Positions 1 through 7,555 of a DNA stretch of 11,626 nt are shown in pieces; the first letter of the stretch is position 1; each line of letters opens with the position of its first letter. Made by a program: the position numbers and the translations under genes. The notes beneath the pieces are model-generated. The model saw only the letters and a list, made by a program, of their open reading frames with translations. It was not told the origin of the DNA and searched no databases. The DNA is taken from assembly GCA_031423635.1 (NCBI GenBank), contig JANPFX010000138.1:1-11626 (forward strand), given 5' to 3'. The stretch is from JANLQX01 sp031423635 (GTDB lineage: Bacteria > Actinomycetota > Acidimicrobiia > Acidimicrobiales > JANYDT01).

Positions 1-2573
1 TCGGCGTCGTTGATCAACATGTTCGCACCCGAGGCGGAGGTGTTCCAGGCAATGAACGCGACGCCCCGTGGCAGGTGGTCATCGGCCTCCATCGGCAGGG
101 TCAGTTCTCCGTGTTGCGACACGACCCGGACGAGATCGCCCGGGTGCATCGCGTGGCGTTCGATCTCGCCGGAGTGCAGCCGCACCGTGGCGGGACGGGC
201 GAGCTTGGCGAGTGACGGGCTGGACTGCACGATCGAACCGAGGTCGTAGAGCACCCGCGAGGTGACGAGGCGCAGCGAGTACGAGTCGGGCACCGGGACC
301 ACGCCCTCGGTCGATCGGACCCGAATCGGCCGGGGAACAGCGAGGGTGGGGACCGCGGGCTCATCGGATGCTTCGGCGCCGTCGGCCGGCGCAACCCCCA
401 GTAACTCGAGGGCCACCTCGGGAACCGGCAGGAGGATGCCGTCGGCATTGGCGGAGCGTCCGAGCGCATCGGGCGTTGCGCCGGCATGCGTCGGCACCAC
501 TGCGGCGATGTCGGCGGTGATGTCACCGACGAGCTCGTATCCGAAGTCGACACCGAGGATCAGGGCGAGCTCCGACGCGATCATCCAATCGGGCCTCGCC
601 GTGCCCACCGCGGTGACCTTCGAGCTCAAGGCGGTGACGCGACCCTCGAGGTTCGTCGTGGTTCCCGACTTCTCGGCAAACCCGGCAGCGGGGAGGATGA
701 CATCGGCGTGGGCGTTGGACGCGTTCGGAAGCGTGTCGACGGCGACAAGGAACTCGACCTTCGACAGGGCCGCTTCGGCGAGGGCACGATCCGGGCAGTC
801 GGCGAGGGGGTCGGCACCGAGGAGTACGAGGGCCTTGAGGGTGCCCGCAGCGGCAGCGGCGAGCATGCCCATGGTGTCGAGACCGACCGACGTCGGCGTG
901 CTTCCCCAGTGAGCGGCGTACCAGGTGGCACCCTCGCTCTGGGTCACCCGACCGGGAAGCAGGCCCGGCGACATGCCCATGTCCAGTGCGCCGTGCAGAT
1001 TCGAACGACGCATCGCAGGAAGGACGACAGTGTGCGATGACGCATCGCGCAGCGAGAGCGCCGCCTCGACGAAGGAGGCACTCTGCTCGGCCATCGAGCC
1101 ACGACCGAGAACGACGACGATCTTCTTTCCTGCTGCCATCGCCTTGGCCAGCACGGCACCGGCGGCGTTGATCACATCGCTCTCGGCGCCGCCGATCTGA
1201 CGCTCGGCCGGATTGCCCGCGGCAGCAGCAGCGACCGCCTTGGCCGCAACGGCGACTTCGCCGGGTCGGTAGCGGACCGAGGCGGCGGTGTAGGGCGTGG
1301 AACCCGTCGGACCGGTCGCGAACTCGACGACCGGGACTCGCTTCGCGGTTGCCGCGTCTCGCAGGCGAAGGAAGAGGACGGGTAGTTCCTCTTTGAGATC
1401 AGGACCGAGCAGCACGATCGCGCCGGCCGTACCGAGGTCGTCGATCGTGGCCCGAGGGAAGCCGAGCCATGCATCCGCAGTGAGCCCGTCGCCGAGCTGA
1501 GCATCGACGTTGTCGGTCCGGAGAACCTGTTTCGCCAAACGAACATATGCGTACTGATCTTCGTTGGTCAGACGGGCGCCCCCGATGAAGCCGATCTGCG
1601 ACGGGTCGTAGGAACGGAGAGCGGCGGCGATCCGGTTGTTCGCCACCGACCACGACACCTTCTCGGCCGCGGCACCACGGGCGGCTCGAACAACCGGCGC
1701 GGAAAGACGCGACGGGGAGGACACTGACTCGAAGTCGAACCGACCCTTGTCACACAGCCATCCCCAGTTGACCGGGTCGGAGTCGACACCCTGCAAACGG
1801 GTGATCTGGTCACCGCTCGACTGCACGACCACCCGGCAGCCAACGGCGCAGGACGTGCAGGTGGACTCGACCTGGTCGAGATCCCACGGACGCGCGGCGA
1901 AACGATACGGCGATGCGGTAAGCGCACCGACCGGGCAGATCTGCACGACATTGCCCGAGAAGTACGACGCGAACGGGTCGTCGGGAAAGGTGTTGACCTC
2001 GGTGTGGTTCCCGCGATTGATGAAGTGGATGAGCGGATCGCCGGCCACCTCCTTCGAGAACCGGGTGCAGCGATCGCAGAGGATGCAGCGTTCGCGATCG
2101 AGCAGCACCAGATCGCTGATCGGAATGGGCTTCTCGTTGTGGCGTTTCTCCTCGACAAAACGCGACTCTCCGGGACCGAAGGTGAGGGTCTGATCCTGGA
2201 GCGGGCACTCCCCACCCTTGTCACAGACGGGGCAGTCGAGCGGGTGATTGACGAGCAGGAACTCAAGCACGCCGTCCTGGGCCTTCTTCACCGTGGCGCT
2301 CTTGGTATCCACGACCATGCCCTCGGCGACCGGCTGCATGCAGGCCGGCTGCAGTGACATGCCGCGTGGTCCGGACACCTCCACCAGACACATGCGGCAC
2401 ATGCCGACCTCGGACATGCGCGGATGCCAGCAGAAGCGCGGGATGTACGTGCCGGTCCGCTCGGCCGCGGCGATCAGCAGCTCACCGGGATTCGCCTCGA
2501 TCGGCGCACCGTCGATGGTGACGGTGAGCGTCGTCTTCTTGGGTGCTTCGGGGGCGGCAGCAATGTCGGTCAT
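1..2573 (-). CDS. nuoG: NADH-quinone oxidoreductase subunit G (partial, 3' end beyond the window)
   Basis: This is the large iron-sulfur subunit of the complex I peripheral arm, which relays electrons from NuoE/NuoF towards NuoB. I translated the minus strand from the ATG at 2573 and it stays open for 857 codons to the left edge. An N-terminal [2Fe-2S] ferredoxin domain has C48, C59, C62 and C78. The His-Cys cluster site follows with H110, C114, C117 and C123 (HPLDCPVC, then GGEC). Next is a [4Fe-4S] site with C163, C166, C169 (CILCDRC) and C213 (CPVGAL). A molybdopterin-oxidoreductase-like domain starts near residue 235 and carries C239, C242, C246 and C274, the set that holds the off-pathway N7 cluster in some bacteria. 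The remainder to about residue 857 fits the large domain plus the C-terminal beta-barrel-like part, so little of the protein should be missing. There is no Shine-Dalgarno sequence before the ATG; the upstream bases read TTCCTCC, which suggests coupling to upstream translation. Confidence 0.95.
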   Translation of the reverse strand, partial: MTDIAAAPEAPKKTTLTVTIDGAPIEANPGELLIAAAERTGTYIPRFCWHPRMSEVGMCRMCLVEVSGPRGMSLQPACMQPVAEGMVVDTKSATVKKAQDGVLEFLLVNHPLDCPVCDKGGECPLQDQTLTFGPGESRFVEEKRHNEKPIPISDLVLLDRERCILCDRCTRFSKEVAGDPLIHFINRGNHTEVNTFPDDPFASYFSGNVVQICPVGALTASPYRFAARPWDLDQVESTCTSCAVGCRVVVQSSGDQITRLQGVDSDPVNWGWLCDKGRFDFESVSSPSRLSAPVVRAARGAAAEKVSWSVANNRIAAALRSYDPSQIGFIGGARLTNEDQYAYVRLAKQVLRTDNVDAQLGDGLTADAWLGFPRATIDDLGTAGAIVLLGPDLKEELPVLFLRLRDAATAKRVPVVEFATGPTGSTPYTAASVRYRPGEVAVAAKAVAAAAAGNPAERQIGGAESDVINAAGAVLAKAMAAGKKIVVVLGRGSMAEQSASFVEAALSLRDASSHTVVLPAMRRSNLHGALDMGMSPGLLPGRVTQSEGATWYAAHWGSTPTSVGLDTMGMLAAAAAGTLKALVLLGADPLADCPDRALAEAALSKVEFLVAVDTLPNASNAHADVILPAAGFAEKSGTTTNLEGRVTALSSKVTAVGTARPDWMIASELALILGVDFGYELVGDITADIAAVVPTHAGATPDALGRSANADGILLPVPEVALELLGVAPADGAEASDEPAVPTLAVPRPIRVRSTEGVVPVPDSYSLRLVTSRVLYDLGSIVQSSPSLAKLARPATVRLHSGEIERHAMHPGDLVRVVSQHGELTLPMEADDHLPRGVAFIAWNTSASGANMLINDA

Positions 2574-2602
2574 GGAGGAACCTGGCGGGGTTAGGAGGCA
2601 GG
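2563..2602. repeat. 40-bp direct repeat, copy A (nuoG start side)
   Basis: This is an exact 40-bp copy of 2646-2685, offset by 83 bp. On the minus strand it spans the last codons and TAA stop of the 21-codon mini-ORF, a 17-nt gap, and the first 11 nt of nuoG (ATGACCGACAT). The stop-to-start distance is the same as in copy B. I compared the two copies base by base and found no mismatch; identity ends abruptly on both sides. Confidence 0.95.
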
Positions 2603-2656
2603 TGTTGCGAGCAGTGAAGCGAAGCGGAGCGGCGCAGCGCCAATGATGTCGGTCAT
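2591..2656 (-). CDS. 21-codon mini-ORF created by duplication of the nuoF/nuoG junction
   Basis: The ATG at 2656 opens a 21-codon frame ending in TAA at 2591-2593. Its first four residues (MTDI) equal those of NuoG and its last four (TPAS) equal those of NuoF, because both ends lie inside the 40-bp direct repeats. The 13 residues between are Ala/Leu-rich with two Arg and match nothing I recognise. The spacing from the nuoF stop to this ATG (17 nt) is the same as from this stop to the nuoG ATG. The frame therefore has the same initiation context as nuoG and could be translated as a leader between the two genes. It may equally be a non-functional by-product of a DNA duplication. I infer possible translation only from context; nothing shows a selected peptide. 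Confidence 0.3.
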   Translation of the reverse strand: MTDIIGAAPLRFASLLATPAS

Positions 2657-2685
2657 GGAGGAACCTGGCGGGGTTAGGAGGCAGG
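2646..2685. repeat. 40-bp direct repeat, copy B (nuoF end side)
   Basis: This is the second exact copy of the 40-bp repeat. On the minus strand it covers the last three sense codons and the TAA stop of nuoF, then a 17-nt gap, then the first 11 nt of the mini-ORF. The 43 bp between the copies (2603-2645) hold a short perfect inverted repeat on the plus strand, GGCGC-A-GCGCC at 2630-2640, and a purine-rich GAAGCGAAGCGGAGC run. Confidence 0.95.
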
Positions 2686-4014
2686 AGTGAGCGAGGGCCG
2701 GTAGACGCCCGTGGACAGGCCGTCGACGGGCCGGCCATGGACGATGTAGTGCTCGTACTCCGCCGGGAAGCGGCGTATGGAGCTCACCAGCGCGCCGGCC
2801 GCAGCTGACGGACCGAGCGGACAGATCGTGGTCTGGCGGGGCGGCCAGGTGAGCCCGGGGCTGATGTTGTCGGCGACGTCGAGCAGCAGACTGACATCCT
2901 CCGGTCGGCCCTCACCGTCGAGGATCCGCCGGTAGATCTTCTCCATCCAGTTGGTGCCCTCACGGCACGGTGAGCACTTGCCGCAGCTCTCCTTGGCGAA
3001 GAACTTCACGATGCGCCACGCCGCCTTGACCATGTCGGTCGTCTCGTCCATGGCGACGATGGCCCCGGAGCCGAGCATCGACCCCTTGCCGCCGACGACA
3101 CCGGCATCGAGCGGCGTGTCGAGATCCTCTTCGAAGAACCACGGTGCCGAGCCGCCGCCGGGAATGAACGCCTTGACCCGGCGGTCACTGCGGATGCCGC
3201 CGCAGAAGTCGTAGAAGAGTTCGCGGAAGGTGGTGGTGCCGAACTCGACTTCGAACACGCCGGGATTCTTGACATGGCCGGAGACCGCGAAGAGGCGGGT
3301 GCCGGTGTTCTTCTCATTGCCGAAGCTGGTGAACGCGGCGGCACCATTGGTGATGATCCACGGCAGGTTCGCCAAGGTCTCGACGTTGTTCACGACCGTC
3401 GGCTGCATGTAGAGGCCCTTCGACGCCGGGAAGAACGGCGGCTTCAGCCGCGGCATGCCCCGGTTGCCTTCGAGCGACTCGATCAGTGCGGTCTCCTCGC
3501 CGACGATGTACGCGCCGGCACCCCAATGCAGCACGACATCCATCGACCAGTCCGTGCCACAGATGTTCTTGCCGATGTAGCCGGCGGCATACGCCTCATT
3601 GAGCGCTGCAGCCATCCGCTCGTGAGCGTGCGGCATCTCCCCGCGGATGTAGATGAACGCCTGCTCGGCCTTGATCGCCCACGACGCGATCAGGACGCCC
3701 TCGATGAGCTGATGAGGATCGCGCTCGAGCAGGATGCGGTCCTTGTAGGTGCCGGGTTCGGATTCGTCGCCGTTGACCACGAGGTAGCGGGGGAACACGT
3801 CCTTGGGAAGGAACCCCCACTTGGTGCCGCACGGAAAGCCAGCGCCACCACGGCCGGCGAGATTGGCCGCCTTCACTTCGTCGACCACCGCATCCGGGGC
3901 CATCGCGAGCGCCTTGCGCAGCGCCTCGTAGCCGCCCGTGCGGAGATAGCCGTCGAGCGTGTGGCCGTCGGCCTGATCCCATCGGGTGGAGATCATCTTG
4001 GTGGGTGCGGGCAT
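2674..4014 (-). CDS. nuoF: NADH-quinone oxidoreductase subunit F (NADH- and FMN-binding)
   Basis: This is the 51-kDa-type subunit that oxidises NADH with FMN and passes electrons to the N3 cluster. It has 446 residues, close to the usual family length. The glycine-rich GRGGAGF lies at residues 54-60, the conserved ESEPGT at 84-89 and the GAGAYIVGEETALIES nucleotide-site segment at 165-180. The N3 [4Fe-4S] ligands are C344, C347 and C350 (SCGKCSPCREGT) with C398 (TTICPLG). The stretch before C398 reads SPGLTWPPRQTTIC, several residues longer than the GRTFCALG type I know from common NuoF proteins. The ATG at 4014 follows GAGGA with 6 nt spacing. The gene lies 42 bp after nuoE. Its stop is inside one copy of a 40-bp duplication that separates it from nuoG by 100 bp. 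Confidence 0.97.
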   Translation of the reverse strand: MPAPTKMISTRWDQADGHTLDGYLRTGGYEALRKALAMAPDAVVDEVKAANLAGRGGAGFPCGTKWGFLPKDVFPRYLVVNGDESEPGTYKDRILLERDPHQLIEGVLIASWAIKAEQAFIYIRGEMPHAHERMAAALNEAYAAGYIGKNICGTDWSMDVVLHWGAGAYIVGEETALIESLEGNRGMPRLKPPFFPASKGLYMQPTVVNNVETLANLPWIITNGAAAFTSFGNEKNTGTRLFAVSGHVKNPGVFEVEFGTTTFRELFYDFCGGIRSDRRVKAFIPGGGSAPWFFEEDLDTPLDAGVVGGKGSMLGSGAIVAMDETTDMVKAAWRIVKFFAKESCGKCSPCREGTNWMEKIYRRILDGEGRPEDVSLLLDVADNISPGLTWPPRQTTICPLGPSAAAGALVSSIRRFPAEYEHYIVHGRPVDGLSTGVYRPSLTPAS

Positions 4015-4056
4015 GGGAATCCTCGTGACGAAACGTACGGCGGTCGGCGGTCGGGC

Positions 4057-4620
4057 CTAGATGGCCTTGACCCCGGCCCGGCGATCAGCGGGAATGGACT
4101 GGCGCACGCCGCCGAGCGTGCCGTGGCGCGGGATGTCGGTGCGCTTGCCGGCGCGCAGATCGGCGACCAGACGATCGAAGCCCTCGTGCGTGACCTTGTT
4201 CTCGTAGCGGTAGTTCACCTGCAGGCACGGTGCCTCGGTGCAGGCCGCAAGACACTCCATCTCCTCGAGGGTGAAGAGTCCGTCGGGAGTGGTCGCGCCG
4301 GGCCGGATACCGAGCGAGTCGCTGGCGTGGTCGAGGAGTTCTTCACCGCCGACGAGCAGACAGGCGATGTTCGTGCACACACCGACCACGTAAGTCCCGA
4401 CGGGATGGAACTTGAACATCTCGTAGAACGTCGCCGTGCCGTAGACCTCGGCATTGGAGCACCCGACGAGCTCCGCGATGTGACCCATCGCATCTTCAGC
4501 GAGGTAGCCGTCCTGCTCCTGGGCGAGATGGCACATCGGAATCGTCGCGCTCTTGGGTCGCGGGTAGTGGGAAAGGAGTTCCTTGGCGCGCTCCAGGTTC
4601 GCGGGGGAGAATCGAGCCAT
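4057..4620 (-). CDS. nuoE: NADH-quinone oxidoreductase subunit E (24-kDa type, 2Fe-2S)
   Basis: This is the thioredoxin-fold partner of NuoF in the NADH-dehydrogenase module; its N1a [2Fe-2S] cluster sits beside the flavin. The protein is 187 residues from the ATG at 4620. Cluster ligands are C82 and C87 (CTNIAC) and C123 and C127 (CLAAC), the normal C-x4-C and C-x3-C pattern. The N-terminal helical part (residues 1-60) and the TATFYEMF segment near 62-69 are typical of the family. A TTG nine bases upstream (4629) could extend it by three residues, but GGAAGG then lies directly against that codon, whereas it is about 10 nt from the ATG. I prefer the ATG. The gap to nuoD is 40 bp and contains a small hairpin; the gap to nuoF is 42 bp. 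Confidence 0.96.
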   Translation of the reverse strand: MARFSPANLERAKELLSHYPRPKSATIPMCHLAQEQDGYLAEDAMGHIAELVGCSNAEVYGTATFYEMFKFHPVGTYVVGVCTNIACLLVGGEELLDHASDSLGIRPGATTPDGLFTLEEMECLAACTEAPCLQVNYRYENKVTHEGFDRLVADLRAGKRTDIPRHGTLGGVRQSIPADRRAGVKAI

Positions 4621-4646
4621 CTCTAGCAACCCTTCCAGGAACTACG

Positions 4647-4660
4647 TGCACAAACGTGCA
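4647..4660. other. Small inverted repeat directly after the nuoD stop
   Basis: TGCAC and GTGCA form a 5-bp perfect stem around a 4-nt loop, immediately downstream of the nuoD stop codon in the nuoD/nuoE gap. ACGTGCA also occurs twice as a direct repeat (4644-4650 and 4654-4660). There is no U run, so it is not a standard terminator. A 5-bp stem could be chance. Confidence 0.3.
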
Positions 4661-5962
4661 TCATCGGTCGACCTCGCCGAGGACCGGATCGATCGACGAG
4701 ATGATCGCAATGGCATCGGCAACCTGCGCGCCCTGCATCATCGTCGGCATCGATTGGAGGTTGACGAAAGACGCTCCGCGCCAATGCATGCGATACGGCT
4801 TGGTTCCCCCATCGCTGACCATGTAACAGCCGACCTCGCCACGCGGAGACTCGACCGGCACGTACACCTCGCCCTCCGGGACCTTGAAGCCATCGGTGAA
4901 GAGCTTGAAGTGATGGATGAGTGCCTCCATCGATTCGTCGATGCGGCTGCGCGGCGGCGGCGTGACCTTCTTGTTCTGGGTGCGGTAGTCACCCGACGGC
5001 ATCATGTCAACGATCTGGCGGACGATACGGATCGATTCGCGGATCTCGTTGAGTCGGATCGCATAGCGGTCGAACGCATCGCCGTGGGTGCCGACGATCA
5101 CGTCGAAGTCGACCTGGTCGTAAGCGAGGTAAGGCATGTCACGCCGGAGATCCCATTCGACCCCGGTCGAACGCAGGATCGGACCGGTGGCCGACAGGGC
5201 GATTGCCTCGTCGGCGGTGATCACGCCGACACCCTGGGTGCGGTCGAGGAAGATCGGTTGACCGGTGAGCAGGATGTCGTACTGATCGAGGCGCGGTTCG
5301 ATGTCGGCGCAGAGGTCGAGCACGTCCTGCTGCCAGCCAGGCGGAAGATCAGCGGCGACGCCACCGGGCCGGATGTAGTTGTGGTTCATCCGGAGGCCGG
5401 TGACCTTTTCGAAGAAGGAGAGCACCAGCTCACGCTCACGCCACCCGTAGATCATCATGCCGACGGCCCCGAGATCCATGCCGTTCGTGGCCTGGAAGAG
5501 CAGATGCGACGCCATGCGATTGAGCTCGCACATCAGCATCCTGATCCACGTGGCCCGCTCGGGGATCTCCACGTCGAGCAGCTTCTCGGTGGCGAGTGAG
5601 AAGGCCAGTTCGTTGAACAGCGGCGCAAGGTAGTCCATGCGCGTGACGTTGGTGCCGCCCTGGAGGAACGTCAGACTTTCGGCGGTCTTCTCCATGCCGG
5701 TGTGGAGGTAGCCAACGACCGGCTTGGTCCGCAGCACGGTTTCGCCCTTGAGCTCCAGCATGACCCTGAGCACGCCGTGCGTGCTCGGGTGCTGCGGTCC
5801 CATGTTGATGATCATCGTCTCGTCGTCGCCGAGCTCGATGTCGTAGTCGTTGATGTCGATGGCGGCGTCGTCGCTCACGCCGCGCAGCACCGCGCCCTGC
5901 TCCCGCAGCAGCTCCGCCGCGGCGGTGGCGCGGCGATCCTGCATCTCTTGTCCGAAGTTCAT
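4661..5962 (-). CDS. nuoD: NADH-quinone oxidoreductase subunit D (49-kDa type)
   Basis: This peripheral-arm subunit, related to the large subunit of [NiFe] hydrogenases, forms the quinone pocket together with NuoB. It has 433 residues. The GPQHPSTHG loop at 55-63, part of the quinone headgroup site in the family, and the GYLHTGMEK segment at 84-92 are intact. The C-terminal part ends in the usual Asp/Arg-containing tail (GEVDR). About 45 residues precede the conserved core, a modest N-terminal extension. It is separate from NuoC, not fused as in Escherichia coli. The ATG at 5962 overlaps the nuoC stop by ATGA and has GAGGA 4 nt upstream inside nuoC, which supports the start and translational coupling. 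Confidence 0.97.
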   Translation of the reverse strand: MNFGQEMQDRRATAAAELLREQGAVLRGVSDDAAIDINDYDIELGDDETMIINMGPQHPSTHGVLRVMLELKGETVLRTKPVVGYLHTGMEKTAESLTFLQGGTNVTRMDYLAPLFNELAFSLATEKLLDVEIPERATWIRMLMCELNRMASHLLFQATNGMDLGAVGMMIYGWRERELVLSFFEKVTGLRMNHNYIRPGGVAADLPPGWQQDVLDLCADIEPRLDQYDILLTGQPIFLDRTQGVGVITADEAIALSATGPILRSTGVEWDLRRDMPYLAYDQVDFDVIVGTHGDAFDRYAIRLNEIRESIRIVRQIVDMMPSGDYRTQNKKVTPPPRSRIDESMEALIHHFKLFTDGFKVPEGEVYVPVESPRGEVGCYMVSDGGTKPYRMHWRGASFVNLQSMPTMMQGAQVADAIAIISSIDPVLGEVDR

Positions 5963-6501
5963 GTCGTCCTCGTTTGCGTCGAACGCGGCGTCACGTTGTG
6001 AGTGAACTGGACGGGGATCCGGCCGGTGGCCTCGTCCTTGCGCAGCGGGTGCCCTTGCCAGTCGTCGGGCAGCAGGATGCGCGTGAGATCAGGGTGTCCC
6101 TCGAACCAGATGCCGAGGAGATCGAACGCTTCGCGCTCCATTGCCTCGGTTCCTGGATACACGCCGTAGAGAGAGGCGACGGTGGGAGCATCGCCGGCAA
6201 GCTGCACACGGACGCGGATCCGCTCGCGTCGAGCGTGCGACAGCAGATTGACGACCACTTCGAACCTTTCGGGTTCGACACCCGGTGGAAGCACACGGGT
6301 CGGGTTCGTGAGGTAGTCGACCGCAGTGAGGTCAACGGCCATCCGGAAGCCATCGGCATACAGCGCTTTGACGACCGGCACATAGGTGGCAGCACTCGGA
6401 TGCACAACCCTCTGGCCGCGGCTGTAGGAAACCGGCGCACCGTGCACGAGTTCGGGTTCCGCCGCAAGAGCGTCGGAACTGGTGGCGACGTCGGACACCA
6501 T
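5959..6501 (-). CDS. nuoC: NADH-quinone oxidoreductase subunit C (30-kDa type)
   Basis: This cofactor-free scaffold subunit packs against NuoD in the peripheral arm. It has 180 residues. The family signature lies at about residues 122-155: EREAFDLLGIWFEGHPDLTR, followed by ILLPDDWQGHPLRKD. Residues 1-30 are variable and the last dozen (rich in Thr/Arg) are not conserved. The ATG at 6501 stands 3 nt after the nuoB stop, and the gene overlaps nuoD by 4 bp, so nuoB, nuoC and nuoD are probably translated in a coupled way. Confidence 0.96.
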   Translation of the reverse strand: MVSDVATSSDALAAEPELVHGAPVSYSRGQRVVHPSAATYVPVVKALYADGFRMAVDLTAVDYLTNPTRVLPPGVEPERFEVVVNLLSHARRERIRVRVQLAGDAPTVASLYGVYPGTEAMEREAFDLLGIWFEGHPDLTRILLPDDWQGHPLRKDEATGRIPVQFTHNVTPRSTQTRTT

Positions 6502-6504
6502 GAC

Positions 6505-7053
6505 CTACTTCGGGGTGCCGATGGATATTGTCGCCGGCGGAACGTCGAGGCGGAGCGAGGCGCCGCCGCCGTTGTCGTGGCGACGCTGGGCGATCTCGCC
6601 GGTCTGGATCTTCTCGTGGAGGGTCATGATTGCGTAGAGCAGGGTCTCTGGGCCTGGAGGGCACCCTGGCGCATACACGTCCACCGGGACGATCTGATCG
6701 ACGCCCTGCACGATGGCGTAGTTGTTGAACATGCCCCCCGACGAGGCGCACACCCCCATCGAGATGACCCATTTCGGTTCCATCATCTGGTCGTAGACCT
6801 GCCGCAGGACCGGCGCCATCTTCTGGCTGACACGACCGGCCACGATCATGAGGTCGGCCTGCCGGGGTGAGCCGCGGAAGACCTCCATCCCGAAACGGGA
6901 GATGTCGAAGCGCGACGCGCCGGTCGCCATCATCTCGATGGCGCAGCATGCAAGGCCGAACGACGCCGGCCAGGTGGACGACTTGCGCGACCAGTTGACG
7001 AACTTCTCCAGCGAACCGGTGAGGAAGTTGTGGTTGAGGTCTTCGAGGCCCAT
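6505..7053 (-). CDS. nuoB: NADH-quinone oxidoreductase subunit B (PSST type, N2 cluster)
   Basis: This subunit holds the terminal [4Fe-4S] cluster N2, which reduces quinone at the NuoB/NuoD interface. It has 182 residues. The four ligands are visible: the adjacent pair C36 and C37 (FGLACCAIEMM), C102 (GVCASSGGMFNN) and C131 (PGCPPGPE). The C-terminal 30 residues (after about 150) are variable and end in GTPK. The ATG at 7053 lies 3 nt after the nuoA TAG stop, matching the very tight spacing of nuoA-nuoB-nuoC. No strong ribosome binding site is visible in the end of nuoA, so coupled translation is likely. Confidence 0.97.
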   Translation of the reverse strand: MGLEDLNHNFLTGSLEKFVNWSRKSSTWPASFGLACCAIEMMATGASRFDISRFGMEVFRGSPRQADLMIVAGRVSQKMAPVLRQVYDQMMEPKWVISMGVCASSGGMFNNYAIVQGVDQIVPVDVYAPGCPPGPETLLYAIMTLHEKIQTGEIAQRRHDNGGGASLRLDVPPATISIGTPK

Positions 7054-7056
7054 GGC

Positions 7057-7545
7057 CTACGCCGCCGTTTCTTCAGGGGAACCCGCGGCGGCACCGACGG
7101 GCCGGGACACCTTGCGGATCGTGGACGAGGTGGTGCGCTCGCCGGAGATCCTGCTCCCGCTTGCCTCGAGGCGACGGAGGCGGTTCATCGGGGCCCAGTC
7201 GAGTGCGCCGTTGCTGATCAAGTACGTGAACGCGACGACGACAGCGATGGAGAAGATCACCATCTCGACGAGTCCGAACATCCCCAGCGCGTTGAAGCGC
7301 ACAGCCCACGGATACAAGAAGATGATCTCGATGTCGAAGATGATGAAGATCATGGCGACCAGATAGAACCTGACCGGGAAGCGCTCCGCCGGTTCCTTGT
7401 CGGGGACGATCCCGCACTCGTACGGTCCGGTCTTCGCCGCGTTCACACGTCGTCGTGGTCCGAGGACGGTGGACGCGACGATTGATCCGAAGACGAACAG
7501 CTGGGCCAGAACGAAGAGGATGACGATCGGCAGATAAGCCGCCAT
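7057..7545 (-). CDS. nuoA: NADH-quinone oxidoreductase subunit A
   Basis: This small membrane subunit lies at the junction of the peripheral and membrane arms of complex I. It has 162 residues. Three membrane segments can be seen at about 4-27, 61-82 and 90-110. The conserved YECG motif (42-45) lies in the first loop, with C44, and the acidic FDIEIIFLYPWAV at 70-82 is intact. Family members I know are about 120 residues, so the roughly 45 residues after 118 form an extra tail rich in Arg, Ser and Thr. The ATG at 7545 has AAGGGG with 6 nt spacing, overlapping the stop of the upstream unknown gene, from which it is separated by 10 bp. Confidence 0.96.
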   Translation of the reverse strand: MAAYLPIVILFVLAQLFVFGSIVASTVLGPRRRVNAAKTGPYECGIVPDKEPAERFPVRFYLVAMIFIIFDIEIIFLYPWAVRFNALGMFGLVEMVIFSIAVVVAFTYLISNGALDWAPMNRLRRLEASGSRISGERTTSSTIRKVSRPVGAAAGSPEETAA

Positions 7546-7555
7546 GGCGAACCCC

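Noticed and set aside
2563..2685. Insertion sequence or its target-site duplication at the nuoF/nuoG junction
   Set aside because: There is no transposase and no terminal inverted repeat, and 40 bp is much longer than usual target duplications. A local duplication is simpler.
3274..4626. A 450-codon open frame on the plus strand across nuoF and nuoE
   Set aside because: It is antisense to two genes with intact cofactor motifs, its product is Arg/His/Asp-rich without domains, and long antisense frames are expected at this GC content.
4583..6870. Plus-strand frames at 4583-5599 and 5974-6870
   Set aside because: Both lie opposite well-supported nuoD, nuoC and nuoB genes and encode low-complexity basic/acidic products typical of GC-rich shadow frames.
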